Shown here: in pieces, positions 1 through 6,780 of the stretch | Layout of the letters: each line of letters opens with the position of its first letter | How positions within the stretch are numbered: the first letter of the stretch is position 1 | Assembly: GCA_016933985.1 (NCBI GenBank) | Contig: JAFGTU010000506.1 | Span: 1-13,313, forward strand | Length of the DNA stretch: 13,313 bases | Direction: 5' to 3' | DNA from: Sedimentisphaerales bacterium | GTDB taxonomy: Bacteria; Planctomycetota; Phycisphaerae; Sedimentisphaerales; Anaerobacaceae | Made by a program: the position numbers and the translations under genes | Notes under the pieces: model-generated | Told to the model about the DNA's origin: nothing | Database searches by the model: none | What the model saw: only the letters and a program-made list of their open reading frames with translations

Positions 1-767
1 ACGTGGGATTATTCTTCTGCGTCGATAATGTCAACGGGACGAACTTCTGGAACTACTATAGAAATCCGGGCGGCAAAGAGCCTAAAATTGAGCACGTCAA
101 ATTCGAGAAAATGGAGGGCGGCGATGGGCGAGGAGAGCTGCGGACGGTGGCCCACTGGATCGATAAGAATGAGCAACTCGTTCTCGAAGAGAAGCGGGGC
201 ATGACCTTTATTTCGGGCGAACACAAGGACGAATACGCAATAGACTTCGAGGTCGATTTGACCGCACAGGTCGAGAAAGTGGTCTTCGAGGATATCGAGG
301 AAGGGGTCCTGGCCGTCAGGTTGAGCGACTATCTGCGAGAGGGCAGGCAAAGTGTTCGGCTGCACGCCGGCGAGAAGCCGCCGAGAGAAGATGTTTCAGG
401 GACGGGACGCTATTTCAGCTCCAGCGGCGATGAGACGGCGAAGAATATCTGGGGCAAGCGACATCGGTGGGTGGCGGTCCAGAGCGTCAAGGGTGGCAAG
501 GTCGTCGGCCTTGCGATATTGAACCATCCGGCCAGCATCAACTATCCGACCTACTGGCACGTTCGAGATTACGGGCTGATGTCCGCCAATCCACTTGGTC
601 AGGGAGATTTTCAGAGGCAGAGCAAGTACAAGAAGAACCCCGTCATACCGCTCAAGCTGACGTTGGAAAAAGGCCAGACGGTGCACTTCAGGTTCTTGGT
701 GATTGTATATGAAGGGGTCAGGACGAAAGAACAGATTGAGCTGCGATTTCAGGAATTTGTGAGATAG
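1..767 (+). CDS. DUF6807 (PmoA-annotated) family protein, 5' truncated by window edge
   Basis: This is the C-terminal about 254 residues of a DUF6807-type protein; the reading frame (codons from base 3) is open at the window edge, so the true start lies upstream. Recognisable family blocks are VDNVNGTNFW near the beginning, the WGKRHRW segment in the middle, and NHPASINYPTYWHVRDYGL followed by SANPLGQGDF near the end. Members are often labelled 'methane oxygenase PmoA', which is a misleading database name: nothing here resembles a membrane methane monooxygenase subunit. The family commonly sits beside Gfo/Idh/MocA oxidoreductases in Planctomycetes and Bacteroidetes carbohydrate clusters, as it does here, so a role in sugar or glycan use is inferred. 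The catalytic function is not established. Its stop codon (765-767) is embedded in the Shine-Dalgarno of the next gene, so the two are very likely co-transcribed and translationally coupled. Confidence 0.8.
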   Translation, partial: VGLFFCVDNVNGTNFWNYYRNPGGKEPKIEHVKFEKMEGGDGRGELRTVAHWIDKNEQLVLEEKRGMTFISGEHKDEYAIDFEVDLTAQVEKVVFEDIEEGVLAVRLSDYLREGRQSVRLHAGEKPPREDVSGTGRYFSSSGDETAKNIWGKRHRWVAVQSVKGGKVVGLAILNHPASINYPTYWHVRDYGLMSANPLGQGDFQRQSKYKKNPVIPLKLTLEKGQTVHFRFLVIVYEGVRTKEQIELRFQEFVR

Positions 768-777
768 GAGGTTCACT

Positions 778-2049
778 ATGGGGACTCTGACACGTCGAGA
801 ATTTGTGGGCGGCTCGCTGGCGGCGGGCGTGGGGATGGCGCTTCCCTATTCGCGGGCCCGCGGTGCGAACGATGAGATTCGCGTTGCCGTTGCCGGCATC
901 AACGGTCGCGGCGGAGGGCTAATTAACGAGTTTCGCGATATTGACGGCGTCAACGTCGTAGCGCTTTGCGACGTGGACGGCAATGTCCTGGGCCGGGAAA
1001 TCAAGAGGTTTAAGGACCGTAAAGCGAAAGTGGCCGGGTACGGCGACTACAGGCGCATGCTCGAGGAGAAGTCGATTGATGCCGTTGCGATTGCGACGCC
1101 GGACCACTGGCACGTACCTTTGGCGGCGTGGTCGGTCGTGGCGGGCAAGGATGTCTATGTGGAAAAGCCGTTGAGCCATACTGTTGCGGAGGGTCGGCTG
1201 CTGGTGAAGCTGGCGCGGAAGCACAAGCGAATTGTCCAGCATGGCACGCAATTGCGCAGCTCCAAGGGGTTGGCCGAGGCTGTCAAGTATATGCAGTCGG
1301 GCGAATTGGGCAAGATTCGCATGGCCAAGGCGATCAACAGCCAGTTACGCGGCCCGATAGGTCGCGTCGCCGACAGCGCCCCACCGGCCGGCGTTGATTA
1401 CGATATGTGGCTCGGCCCAGCGCCGAAGAGGCCGTTCAATCTGAATCGCTATCACTATAAGTGGCATTGGTGGTGGGACTACGGAACCGGCGATACCGGC
1501 AACGACGGCGTGCATCAGATTGATATTGCGCGATGGGGCCTCGGCGTGGAGCTGCCCAAGGCGGTGACCTGCAGCGGGGGACAATTGTTCTACGACGACG
1601 ACCATCAGACACCGGACACCCAGGTTGCAACCTTCGAGTACGACAATGTCTATCTGATGTACGAGATGCGGCTGTGGACGCCCTATCCGCACGAGGGGCA
1701 CGACAACGGCAATATCTTCTACGGCGACAAGGGGACGGTCTCCATCGGAAGTAAGGGCTGGCAGGTGACATTCAAAGACGGCCAGGAAGGACCCGGCGGC
1801 GGGCGAGACTCTGAGTCGCACGCGGCGAACTTTATCAAGGCCGTGCGAAGTCGCAAGGTCGAGGATTTGACGGCGGATGTGGAAGAGGGTCACTATTCGG
1901 CGGCGCTGTGCCATCTGGCGAATATCTCGATGCGGGTGGGGCGCCGGCTGCGATTCGACTCCAACCAAGAGAATTTCATCGGCGATGACGAGGCAAACAG
2001 CTACTTGACAAAGGAATATCGCAAAGGATACGAGCTGCCGACGGTGTGA
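778..2049 (+). CDS. Gfo/Idh/MocA family oxidoreductase with Tat signal
   Basis: A 423-residue NAD(P)-dependent sugar or inositol dehydrogenase-like protein. Residues 1-30 form a twin-arginine export signal (TRREFVGG, then a hydrophobic alanine/glycine stretch), so it is probably exported folded with its cofactor. The Rossmann nucleotide-binding segment begins near residue 33 (IRVAVAGINGRGGG). The family's EKP motif is at 129-131, with the lysine expected to take part in catalysis. A GNDGVHQID motif at 241-249 carries the family's C-terminal active-site aspartate and histidine. Length and domain order match the long Tat-exported planctomycete subgroup. The ATG is preceded by a strong Shine-Dalgarno (AGGAGGT) overlapping the stop of the DUF6807 gene. 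The substrate cannot be read from sequence; with the DUF6807 and SDR neighbours a sugar or sugar-acid oxidation is inferred. Confidence 0.92.
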   Translation: MGTLTRREFVGGSLAAGVGMALPYSRARGANDEIRVAVAGINGRGGGLINEFRDIDGVNVVALCDVDGNVLGREIKRFKDRKAKVAGYGDYRRMLEEKSIDAVAIATPDHWHVPLAAWSVVAGKDVYVEKPLSHTVAEGRLLVKLARKHKRIVQHGTQLRSSKGLAEAVKYMQSGELGKIRMAKAINSQLRGPIGRVADSAPPAGVDYDMWLGPAPKRPFNLNRYHYKWHWWWDYGTGDTGNDGVHQIDIARWGLGVELPKAVTCSGGQLFYDDDHQTPDTQVATFEYDNVYLMYEMRLWTPYPHEGHDNGNIFYGDKGTVSIGSKGWQVTFKDGQEGPGGGRDSESHAANFIKAVRSRKVEDLTADVEEGHYSAALCHLANISMRVGRRLRFDSNQENFIGDDEANSYLTKEYRKGYELPTV

Positions 2050-2070
2050 ATTGATAGTGTGGGTGTTGTT

Positions 2071-2805
2071 ATGGCTAAGAAGCTGGACGGAAAGGTTGCG
2101 ATGGTCACGGGGGCGAGCAGAGGTATCGGCCGCGCGATTAGTGTTGCGCTTGGCGCGGAGGGGGCGAGCATTGTTCTGGCGGCGAGGGCGGTTCATAAGT
2201 TAAAGGAGACGGCTGAGCTGGTCAAGCAGGCTGGCGGACAGGCCGAGATTGTCGTCACCGAGCTGACGGACGAGGATTCGATTAAGAATCTCGTCAAGGT
2301 TGTCGGAGAAAATTATGGAAAACTGGATGTGCTGGTTAATAATGCGGGCGTAACGCACTCGGCCAAATTGGAGCAGACGGCCACCGAGGATTGGCAGCGC
2401 TGTATGCTGGTCAATGCCAGAGCCCCGTTTATTCTTTGCAGGGAGGCCCTGCCCCTGCTCAGGCAGGCCCCGGCCGGCTGCATAATAAATATTGCATCCG
2501 TCGTCGGCGTCAAAGGCTATCCGCTCCAAAGTGCATACACATCCTCGAAGCACGCCCTGCGGGGAATGACTATATCGCTGGCCGAGGAATTGCGCGGTTC
2601 AAGCGTTCGTGTGCATCTGCTCTGCCCGGGGGGAGTAGATACGGAAATGGTCGGCAATGTCCGCCCGGATATCAAGAAAGAAGACCTTATCGAACCGGGC
2701 GAGATTGCAGAGCTGGTGCTCTACCTTGTAACGCATGAGGGCAATGCCGTTATTGATGAGCTGCACATCCGCCGGGCCGCCTCGGCGCCGTGGTTTGTCT
2801 CTTGA
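2071..2805 (+). CDS. Short-chain dehydrogenase/reductase (SDR)
   Basis: A classical SDR of 244 residues that interconverts an alcohol and a ketone with NAD(P)(H). Visible motifs, numbered from the ATG at 2071, are the cofactor loop TGASRGIG at 13-20, NNAG at 90-93, the structural Asn in VNARAPF (115), catalytic Ser143 in NIASVVG, and the YTSSK box with Tyr156 and Lys160. An in-frame GTG twelve bases upstream would add four residues (MGVV). ATG was preferred because MAKKLDGKVA is the usual SDR beginning, though neither start has a convincing ribosome site. It follows the Gfo/Idh/MocA gene by about 20 bases and is most likely in the same transcript. The arginine after the second strand (AARAVHKL) would favour NADP, which is an inference. 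3-oxoacyl-ACP reductase-like annotation is also possible because SDR sequences do not separate cleanly by function. Confidence 0.9.
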   Translation: MAKKLDGKVAMVTGASRGIGRAISVALGAEGASIVLAARAVHKLKETAELVKQAGGQAEIVVTELTDEDSIKNLVKVVGENYGKLDVLVNNAGVTHSAKLEQTATEDWQRCMLVNARAPFILCREALPLLRQAPAGCIINIASVVGVKGYPLQSAYTSSKHALRGMTISLAEELRGSSVRVHLLCPGGVDTEMVGNVRPDIKKEDLIEPGEIAELVLYLVTHEGNAVIDELHIRRAASAPWFVS

Positions 2806-2855
2806 TGGCCGGATGCGACGAATCTTCGCGGCAAATCTGAAAGGATAGGATAGCG

Positions 2856-3305
2856 ATGCGAGCGGTTATTCAGCGGGTATTGAAAGCCAAGGTCGAGGTT
2901 GGCGGCGAGGTTGTTGGGCAGATCGGCAATGGGCTGCTCGTTTATCTCGGCGTCGGCAAGGGCGATGAGCAGAAGGACGCCGAGTTCATAGCCGAGAAGC
3001 TGGCGAATCTCCGCATCTTCGCCGACGAGCAGGGAAAGATGAACCTCAGCGTGCAGGATATCGGCGGCAGCATCCTATTGGTGAGCAACTTCACGCTTCA
3101 CGGCGATTGTCGTAAAGGCCGTCGCCCCGGCTTCGATGCCGCCGCCGAACCAGCCCAGGCCGAGAAGCTTTACCAAGATGTGGCCAAGCTGATTCGCAAC
3201 CACGCAGTCCCCGTCGAAACCGGCGCCTTCGGACAGCACATGCAAGTAACCAGCAAAAACGACGGCCCAGTTACTTTCCTGCTGGATAGCGGCAAGCTGT
3301 TCTGA
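2856..3305 (+). CDS. dtd: D-aminoacyl-tRNA deacylase (D-tyrosyl-tRNA deacylase)
   Basis: A 149-residue cytosolic proofreading enzyme that hydrolyses D-amino acids, and glycine from tRNA-Ala, off mischarged tRNAs. Length and layout match bacterial DTD: MRAVIQRVLKAKVEV at the start, NLRIF at 51-55, the active-site motif VSNFTL at 76-81 with Thr80 at the conserved position, KGRRPGF at 87-93, and the Gly-cisPro motif NDGPVT at 135-140. The first motif usually reads SQFTL; here Gln is replaced by Asn, which may be a lineage variant. A purine-rich ribosome site (AAAGGATAGGAT) precedes the ATG. It lies 50 bases after the SDR gene and may be read from the same transcript, but its role is unrelated to sugar metabolism. 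The downstream 220-base gap suggests the transcript ends after it, although no clear terminator is seen. Confidence 0.95.
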   Translation: MRAVIQRVLKAKVEVGGEVVGQIGNGLLVYLGVGKGDEQKDAEFIAEKLANLRIFADEQGKMNLSVQDIGGSILLVSNFTLHGDCRKGRRPGFDAAAEPAQAEKLYQDVAKLIRNHAVPVETGAFGQHMQVTSKNDGPVTFLLDSGKLF

Positions 3306-3527
3306 AGTGTGACGCACAAGGATCAGCCGTACAGAACGGCAAAAAAGTGTTGTGCGGACATATTGAATGTGTATAATTCAGCCGGATGGTGAAAGAAAAC
3401 GGCTAAAGACTTCGGCTTTTTACAGTTGTGATCTGCAAAAAATAATAGAACGCATGTCGATTGGCCGAAGAAATAGGTATAATAACGAGTAGGTAAAGAA
3501 GTCTCGTCTGAATTAAGGAGCGGCGTT
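3306..3527 (+). promoter_or_regulatory. Intergenic region with promoter-like boxes and nested inverted repeat
   Basis: Noncoding region between dtd and the YwgA-like gene. Two perfect TATAAT hexamers occur on the plus strand. The one at 3372-3377 has a TTGTGC -35-like box at 3350-3355 (spacing 16). The one at 3478-3483 lies 44 bases before the next ATG but has no good -35. A nested inverted repeat spans 3313-3356: an outer seven-base stem CGCACAA/TTGTGCG encloses an inner GCCGT-ACAGA-ACGGC hairpin, and the outer right arm overlaps the -35-like box. The inner hairpin is followed by six As, not Ts, so it is not a canonical plus-strand terminator. The region is richer in A/T than the genes before it. 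The promoters are inferred from consensus only. Confidence 0.45.
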
Positions 3528-4016
3528 ATGGATCGGCAACAAATCGGCGTCAAACTTGCGGTTGATGTCTTGAAACTGCCATTTCAAGTGGGTACGTTCA
3601 GGGACCGCCTGATCATGCAGAAGACGGTCTATCTCGCCCAGGCCGCCGGTGTGAATCTTGGTTATTATTATCACTGGTATCTTTACGGACCTTATAGCCC
3701 CTCCCTTACTCGTGATGAATTTGCCATCGCCATGGATATATCGGCGGGGATGGATGAATCAGAAGGGTGGAAGCTCGACGACCAATCCTCCAAACGCCTG
3801 GAAGATATGCGAGGCATCTTCGCTGACCTTGACCGCGATGCACTTGCGAGGAAGCTTGAATTATTGGCCTCCGTCCATTTCCTGATCGATCACAAACAAG
3901 CCTCCCATGCCGATTCGCGTCGTATCACCACGACTTTGGAGCGATTCAAGAAGCCTTTCACCGAAGGGGACGTCAAGGGGGCGTTGGCGGAGTTGAAGAC
4001 TCATGGCCTCTTATAG
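3528..4016 (+). CDS. YwgA / Panacea (SocA)-like small protein, possible antitoxin or regulator
   Basis: A 162-residue protein without signal or membrane segment. Residues 25-68 carry the fold signature of the YwgA/DUF4065 (Panacea, SocA-like) group: FRDRLIMQKTVYLAQ, then a tyrosine-rich stretch and YLYGPYSPSLTRDE. The YGPYS core and the preceding QK(T/L)VYL helix are what I recognise; the rest is helical and unassigned. Panacea proteins are known antitoxins or proteolytic adaptors, but the YwgA branch has no settled function. The start is firm: AAGGAG at 3515-3520, seven bases before ATG. Its last 14 bases overlap the start of the HD-domain gene, so the pair is likely translationally coupled. 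Bacillus subtilis has, to my recollection, ywgA next to ywfO, an HD protein of the same type, which supports a conserved functional pair. An antitoxin or regulatory role toward the HD enzyme is inference. Confidence 0.6.
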   Translation: MDRQQIGVKLAVDVLKLPFQVGTFRDRLIMQKTVYLAQAAGVNLGYYYHWYLYGPYSPSLTRDEFAIAMDISAGMDESEGWKLDDQSSKRLEDMRGIFADLDRDALARKLELLASVHFLIDHKQASHADSRRITTTLERFKKPFTEGDVKGALAELKTHGLL

Positions 4017-5445
4017 GCACGACGACCCGGATAAGCTCGTCGTTGATTCAATTCACGGGGACATCCATCTCACACAGCGTGAACGTGAAGTCATTGACAC
4101 AGGATCGTTTCAACGCTTGCGCTACTTGAAGCAGCTTGCAATGAGCCAGATGGCTTACCCTAACGCTACTCACACAAGATTCGCACATTCTCTTGGCGTG
4201 TTTGCGATAATGACAAGAATAGTCGAGATTGCCAAGAAGACCGGGCAGATCGTGCTGTCTCACAAAGAAGAAGAAGATCTTCGTCTCGCAGCCCTCCTGC
4301 ATGATGTGGGGCACTATCCTTATTCCCATTTGATGGAGCGGATTGACAAAGTCAAGCTCATAGAAGAACAAGTCAAAGTCGGCAGGGAGACAAAACTATC
4401 CCTTGATAGGACCGGAACTCCTTATCCCGAACATGATCTTGTGGGCACATTCATCGTTACTGAGCAAGACGATCTGCTCGAAGCGCTGGGAGGCAAAAGA
4501 AGGGCTAAGGTGATAGCAAACCTCTTCGGGCCCAAGAGGCCAACAGAGAACGTAAGAAATCTGCAACTCAGCAAGCTGGTTCACAGCAGCCTTGATATGG
4601 ACAGATTGGACTATCTCCTGCGGGATTCCCAGGCCACGGGTGTCCCGTATGGCCAGATTGATATCAACTATCTACTTAACAACTTGAAGGTCAGTCCTTC
4701 CGGAATGGTGGGGATATCCGAGAAAGCTGTGCCTGCCGCTGAGCAATTCTTATTTGCACGCTTTTTCATGCATCGCACTGTTTACTACCACAAAACGACG
4801 TTTGGTATGGAGGAGGTATGTCGGCAATTGCTACGTCGGCTGCGGGATCAAGGAAAGTACGAAATGCCAAGAGACGCCGCCGGGATAAGAAGACTCGTGA
4901 CTTCAGACAAGCTGGGCACATTTACTGATGCGTATGTTGACGGAATCATTCAGGAATCGACAAACAATGACAATGAGGTTATTCAGACGTTAGCGAGATC
5001 AATGCAGGGGCGCCGACCGCCTAAACGTCTCCGGGAGATCAACATTCTGAGATCGACGGATGATCCTAATGAGCACCATGCAGGTACCACTTTTAAGATG
5101 AACTGCAGGCACAATCTCTCCCAGTTGGCTGGGGACTTTGATATTCCCTTGGAACACTTTATTCTATGTGAGACTCCGCCGCTTCGGCTTGAAAAACGTG
5201 CCCGTCTGGTCTCTGCAGAGGAAGCGGGCAAAATAGACGGGAAAGACGAAGAGGAGCTTATCAAAGTATTTGTTTCTGGTGAGGAAGAGCCCAAATCGCT
5301 TGTTGACATATCTCATAGTCTGATTTCGCGGTGTGCCGGTCTGTCATTTCAGTCGTTTCGGCTTTATGTCATCCAAGAGGACACAACCAAAGGCGAAGTG
5401 CTCGCTCAACTACGGGAGAAGGTTAAGAATTGGGATAAGACATGA
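4003..5445 (+). CDS. HD-domain phosphohydrolase, YwfO/SAMHD1-like (probable dNTP triphosphohydrolase)
   Basis: A 480-residue HD-superfamily enzyme of the COG1078/YwfO type, related to SAMHD1 and bacterial dNTPases. The opening VVDSIHGDIHLTQRE and FQRLRYLKQL (36-45) are family hallmarks. Expected metal ligands are His62 in TRFAHSLG, His100-Asp101 in AALLHDVGHYPYSH, and Asp200 in SSLDMDRLDYLLRDS; His104, His109 and His144 (PEHD) are candidate catalytic or supporting histidines. All HD-motif residues are present, so the enzyme should be active, most likely releasing triphosphate from dNTPs in the cytosol. A (p)ppGpp or other nucleotide substrate is not excluded. The C-terminal about 150 residues are more divergent and charged. 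It begins inside the YwgA-like gene (14-base overlap) and ends 22 bases from the convergent sigma gene. Base composition appears less G/C-rich than the dtd/SDR block, hinting at separate ancestry. Confidence 0.85.
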   Translation: MASYRHDDPDKLVVDSIHGDIHLTQREREVIDTGSFQRLRYLKQLAMSQMAYPNATHTRFAHSLGVFAIMTRIVEIAKKTGQIVLSHKEEEDLRLAALLHDVGHYPYSHLMERIDKVKLIEEQVKVGRETKLSLDRTGTPYPEHDLVGTFIVTEQDDLLEALGGKRRAKVIANLFGPKRPTENVRNLQLSKLVHSSLDMDRLDYLLRDSQATGVPYGQIDINYLLNNLKVSPSGMVGISEKAVPAAEQFLFARFFMHRTVYYHKTTFGMEEVCRQLLRRLRDQGKYEMPRDAAGIRRLVTSDKLGTFTDAYVDGIIQESTNNDNEVIQTLARSMQGRRPPKRLREINILRSTDDPNEHHAGTTFKMNCRHNLSQLAGDFDIPLEHFILCETPPLRLEKRARLVSAEEAGKIDGKDEEELIKVFVSGEEEPKSLVDISHSLISRCAGLSFQSFRLYVIQEDTTKGEVLAQLREKVKNWDKT

Positions 5446-5467
5446 AAGGGGAGGTCAGATTCCCATC

Positions 5468-6589
5468 TTAAGTCGGCAGTGATTGTGGTGGTTCGGTGGT
5501 TTGTTTTCTTTGGCGGGAGTCGAGGACTAAGAAGATTGCGAGCAGGGCGGCCATTATTGCTGCTATAATTGCGTTCAATGTCCAGCGAGAGAGGTTGGTC
5601 GGTGCGTTGTAAGACGGATTATTTCGGTATGCCTGCATCCAGAGGTCCCAACGGAGGTTTATGACGGCGAGGTTCAGTGCGCAGAGGGCTATCATTACCC
5701 AGCCGAGTATTCGCCAGCGTTTGGCCTGGTTGCGGATGCACAAGGTCGCGCTCGCCACGAAGATCGCCGCTGCAACGGCGAGAACTGCTCCCGCGGCAGA
5801 CCAATCCTTCGCCATAATGGAGGTCGGCAGCAGCCAGGCGACGCCGCCGAATATGCCCCCTGCGAAGGCCCCGTAGATAGCGCTCTTGGACATTGGAGCC
5901 GGGCCTGAGAGATATACATAGTCAAGATTTGAGGCATCTTGGCTCTGCAGATTTGAAACAGGTCTCTTGCCTGGTTCGGGAGCTTTCGACAGTGCCTCGA
6001 GGACGGCAAGAGTAAAGGCCTCGCCCGGCGCCGTCTTTGCCAAAACGTCCTGGATGAGGGACGCGACTTCGGGTCTGAGCAGCGACCGGGCCTTGGACAC
6101 ATACTGTATCAGCGCCGGCTCAGATAAATCCAGGTCGCTCGCCGCGGCGGGCTGCGAAGAATCCCGTTGGTGAAAGAAGACCATCGGCTCGCGGAATCTC
6201 TCAGGGATTGTCTCAAGCCCCCGCCAAACAAGCTCCTGCCGTTCTTTGCCTATTGGTATCTCGCCCGTGTCGGATTCGGCGGCCTGCTTCGCTTCGCAGT
6301 CGCGGACTACGTCAAATCGCTCAATTCTTGTCGACCTATCGGCGAGGTTCCGTGCGATTCGGCAGAGCATCAGGCGAAACCTGTTCGGGTCTTTGAGTTG
6401 TTCCAGGCTCCTAAAAGCCCTCACAAAGGTCTCCTTGGCGAGTTTCCGGCTCCTGGCGAAATCGCCCGTGGCGCTATATGTGATCGCGCAGACTAAGCAC
6501 TGATAGCGTTCGACGATTGAGCCAAATGCGTCTTTGTCGCCGGCCTGGCTGGCTCGAAGTAGCTCAGCTTCGCTTATGGTCGCTTGCAT
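5468..6589 (-). CDS. ECF-like RNA polymerase sigma factor with C-terminal membrane domain
   Basis: A 373-residue protein joining a sigma-70 group IV (ECF) module to a membrane anchor. Region 2 spans about residues 17-85 (AFGSIVERYQ, then AKETFVRAFRSLEQLKDPNRF and the LCRIARNLADR helix). Region 4 spans about 118-172 (GLETIPERFREPMVFFH, then a helix-turn-helix-like LSEPALIQYVSKARSLLR). A proline-rich linker leads to four hydrophobic segments near 238-256, 265-285, 293-311 and 336-355, followed by a short polar tail. The normal RxxYxxxL-style part of sigma-4 is loosely conserved, so promoter binding is inferred. Planctomycetes have many ECF factors with C-terminal extensions; fusion to a membrane domain suggests control by membrane tethering in place of a separate anti-sigma, and none is encoded next to it. 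Translation starts at the only good ATG (6587-6589) with a weak ribosome site. Confidence 0.82.
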   Translation of the reverse strand: MQATISEAELLRASQAGDKDAFGSIVERYQCLVCAITYSATGDFARSRKLAKETFVRAFRSLEQLKDPNRFRLMLCRIARNLADRSTRIERFDVVRDCEAKQAAESDTGEIPIGKERQELVWRGLETIPERFREPMVFFHQRDSSQPAAASDLDLSEPALIQYVSKARSLLRPEVASLIQDVLAKTAPGEAFTLAVLEALSKAPEPGKRPVSNLQSQDASNLDYVYLSGPAPMSKSAIYGAFAGGIFGGVAWLLPTSIMAKDWSAAGAVLAVAAAIFVASATLCIRNQAKRWRILGWVMIALCALNLAVINLRWDLWMQAYRNNPSYNAPTNLSRWTLNAIIAAIMAALLAIFLVLDSRQRKQTTEPPQSLPT

Positions 6590-6617
6590 CCGTAAACAGC
6601 CCCGTTAATCACCCCAT

Positions 6618-6623
6618 ATTATA
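6618..6623 (-). promoter_or_regulatory. Possible -10 box upstream of the sigma-factor gene
   Basis: A perfect TATAAT on the minus strand lies about 30 bases upstream of the sigma-factor start codon. The best -35 candidate at a 17-base spacing (TCCAGA, 6641-6646) matches the TTGACA consensus at only three positions, so this is a weak call based on the -10 hexamer and its position. Confidence 0.3.
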
Positions 6624-6725
6624 GCCCTCTCTTGGCCGAGTCTGGAAAGAAAAAAGGGTAATTCACGATTTTACTTGCGTATCCGTTTTCCTCTTAGAGC
6701 GTGTGTGAGAAGCCGCCTCCTCGTG

Positions 6726-6746
6726 GCATGGGCATCTTGCCCATGC
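6726..6746. repeat. Near-perfect palindrome, REP-like intergenic repeat candidate
   Basis: A nine-base inverted repeat, GCATGGGCA and TGCCCATGC, separated by the three bases TCT, sits 34 bases beyond the stop of the thioredoxin-like gene. It has no T-tract in either direction, so it is not a typical intrinsic terminator. The core (GTGGCATGGGCATCTTGCCC) resembles palindromic repeats that I recall as scattered between genes in planctomycete and related genomes. No second copy occurs in this window. A transcript-end stabilising hairpin for the leftward gene is the main alternative. Confidence 0.5.
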
Positions 6747-6780
6747 GTCGCAGGACCTTCGACCGCTTCAGCACAGCTGC

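Noticed and set aside
1..767. Methane monooxygenase subunit PmoA
   Set aside because: Only the database label suggests this; the sequence is soluble and beta-rich with no membrane helices.
3326..3346. Intrinsic terminator after dtd (GCCGT-ACGGC then six As)
   Set aside because: The tract after the stem is A, not T, on the plus strand, and on the minus strand the T-run precedes the stem.
3407..3504. Competing seven-base complements (AGACTTC/GAAGTCT and CTTCGGC/GCCGAAG) suggestive of an attenuator or riboswitch
   Set aside because: Seven-base complements are expected about once by chance in a region of this size, and no known riboswitch core is visible.
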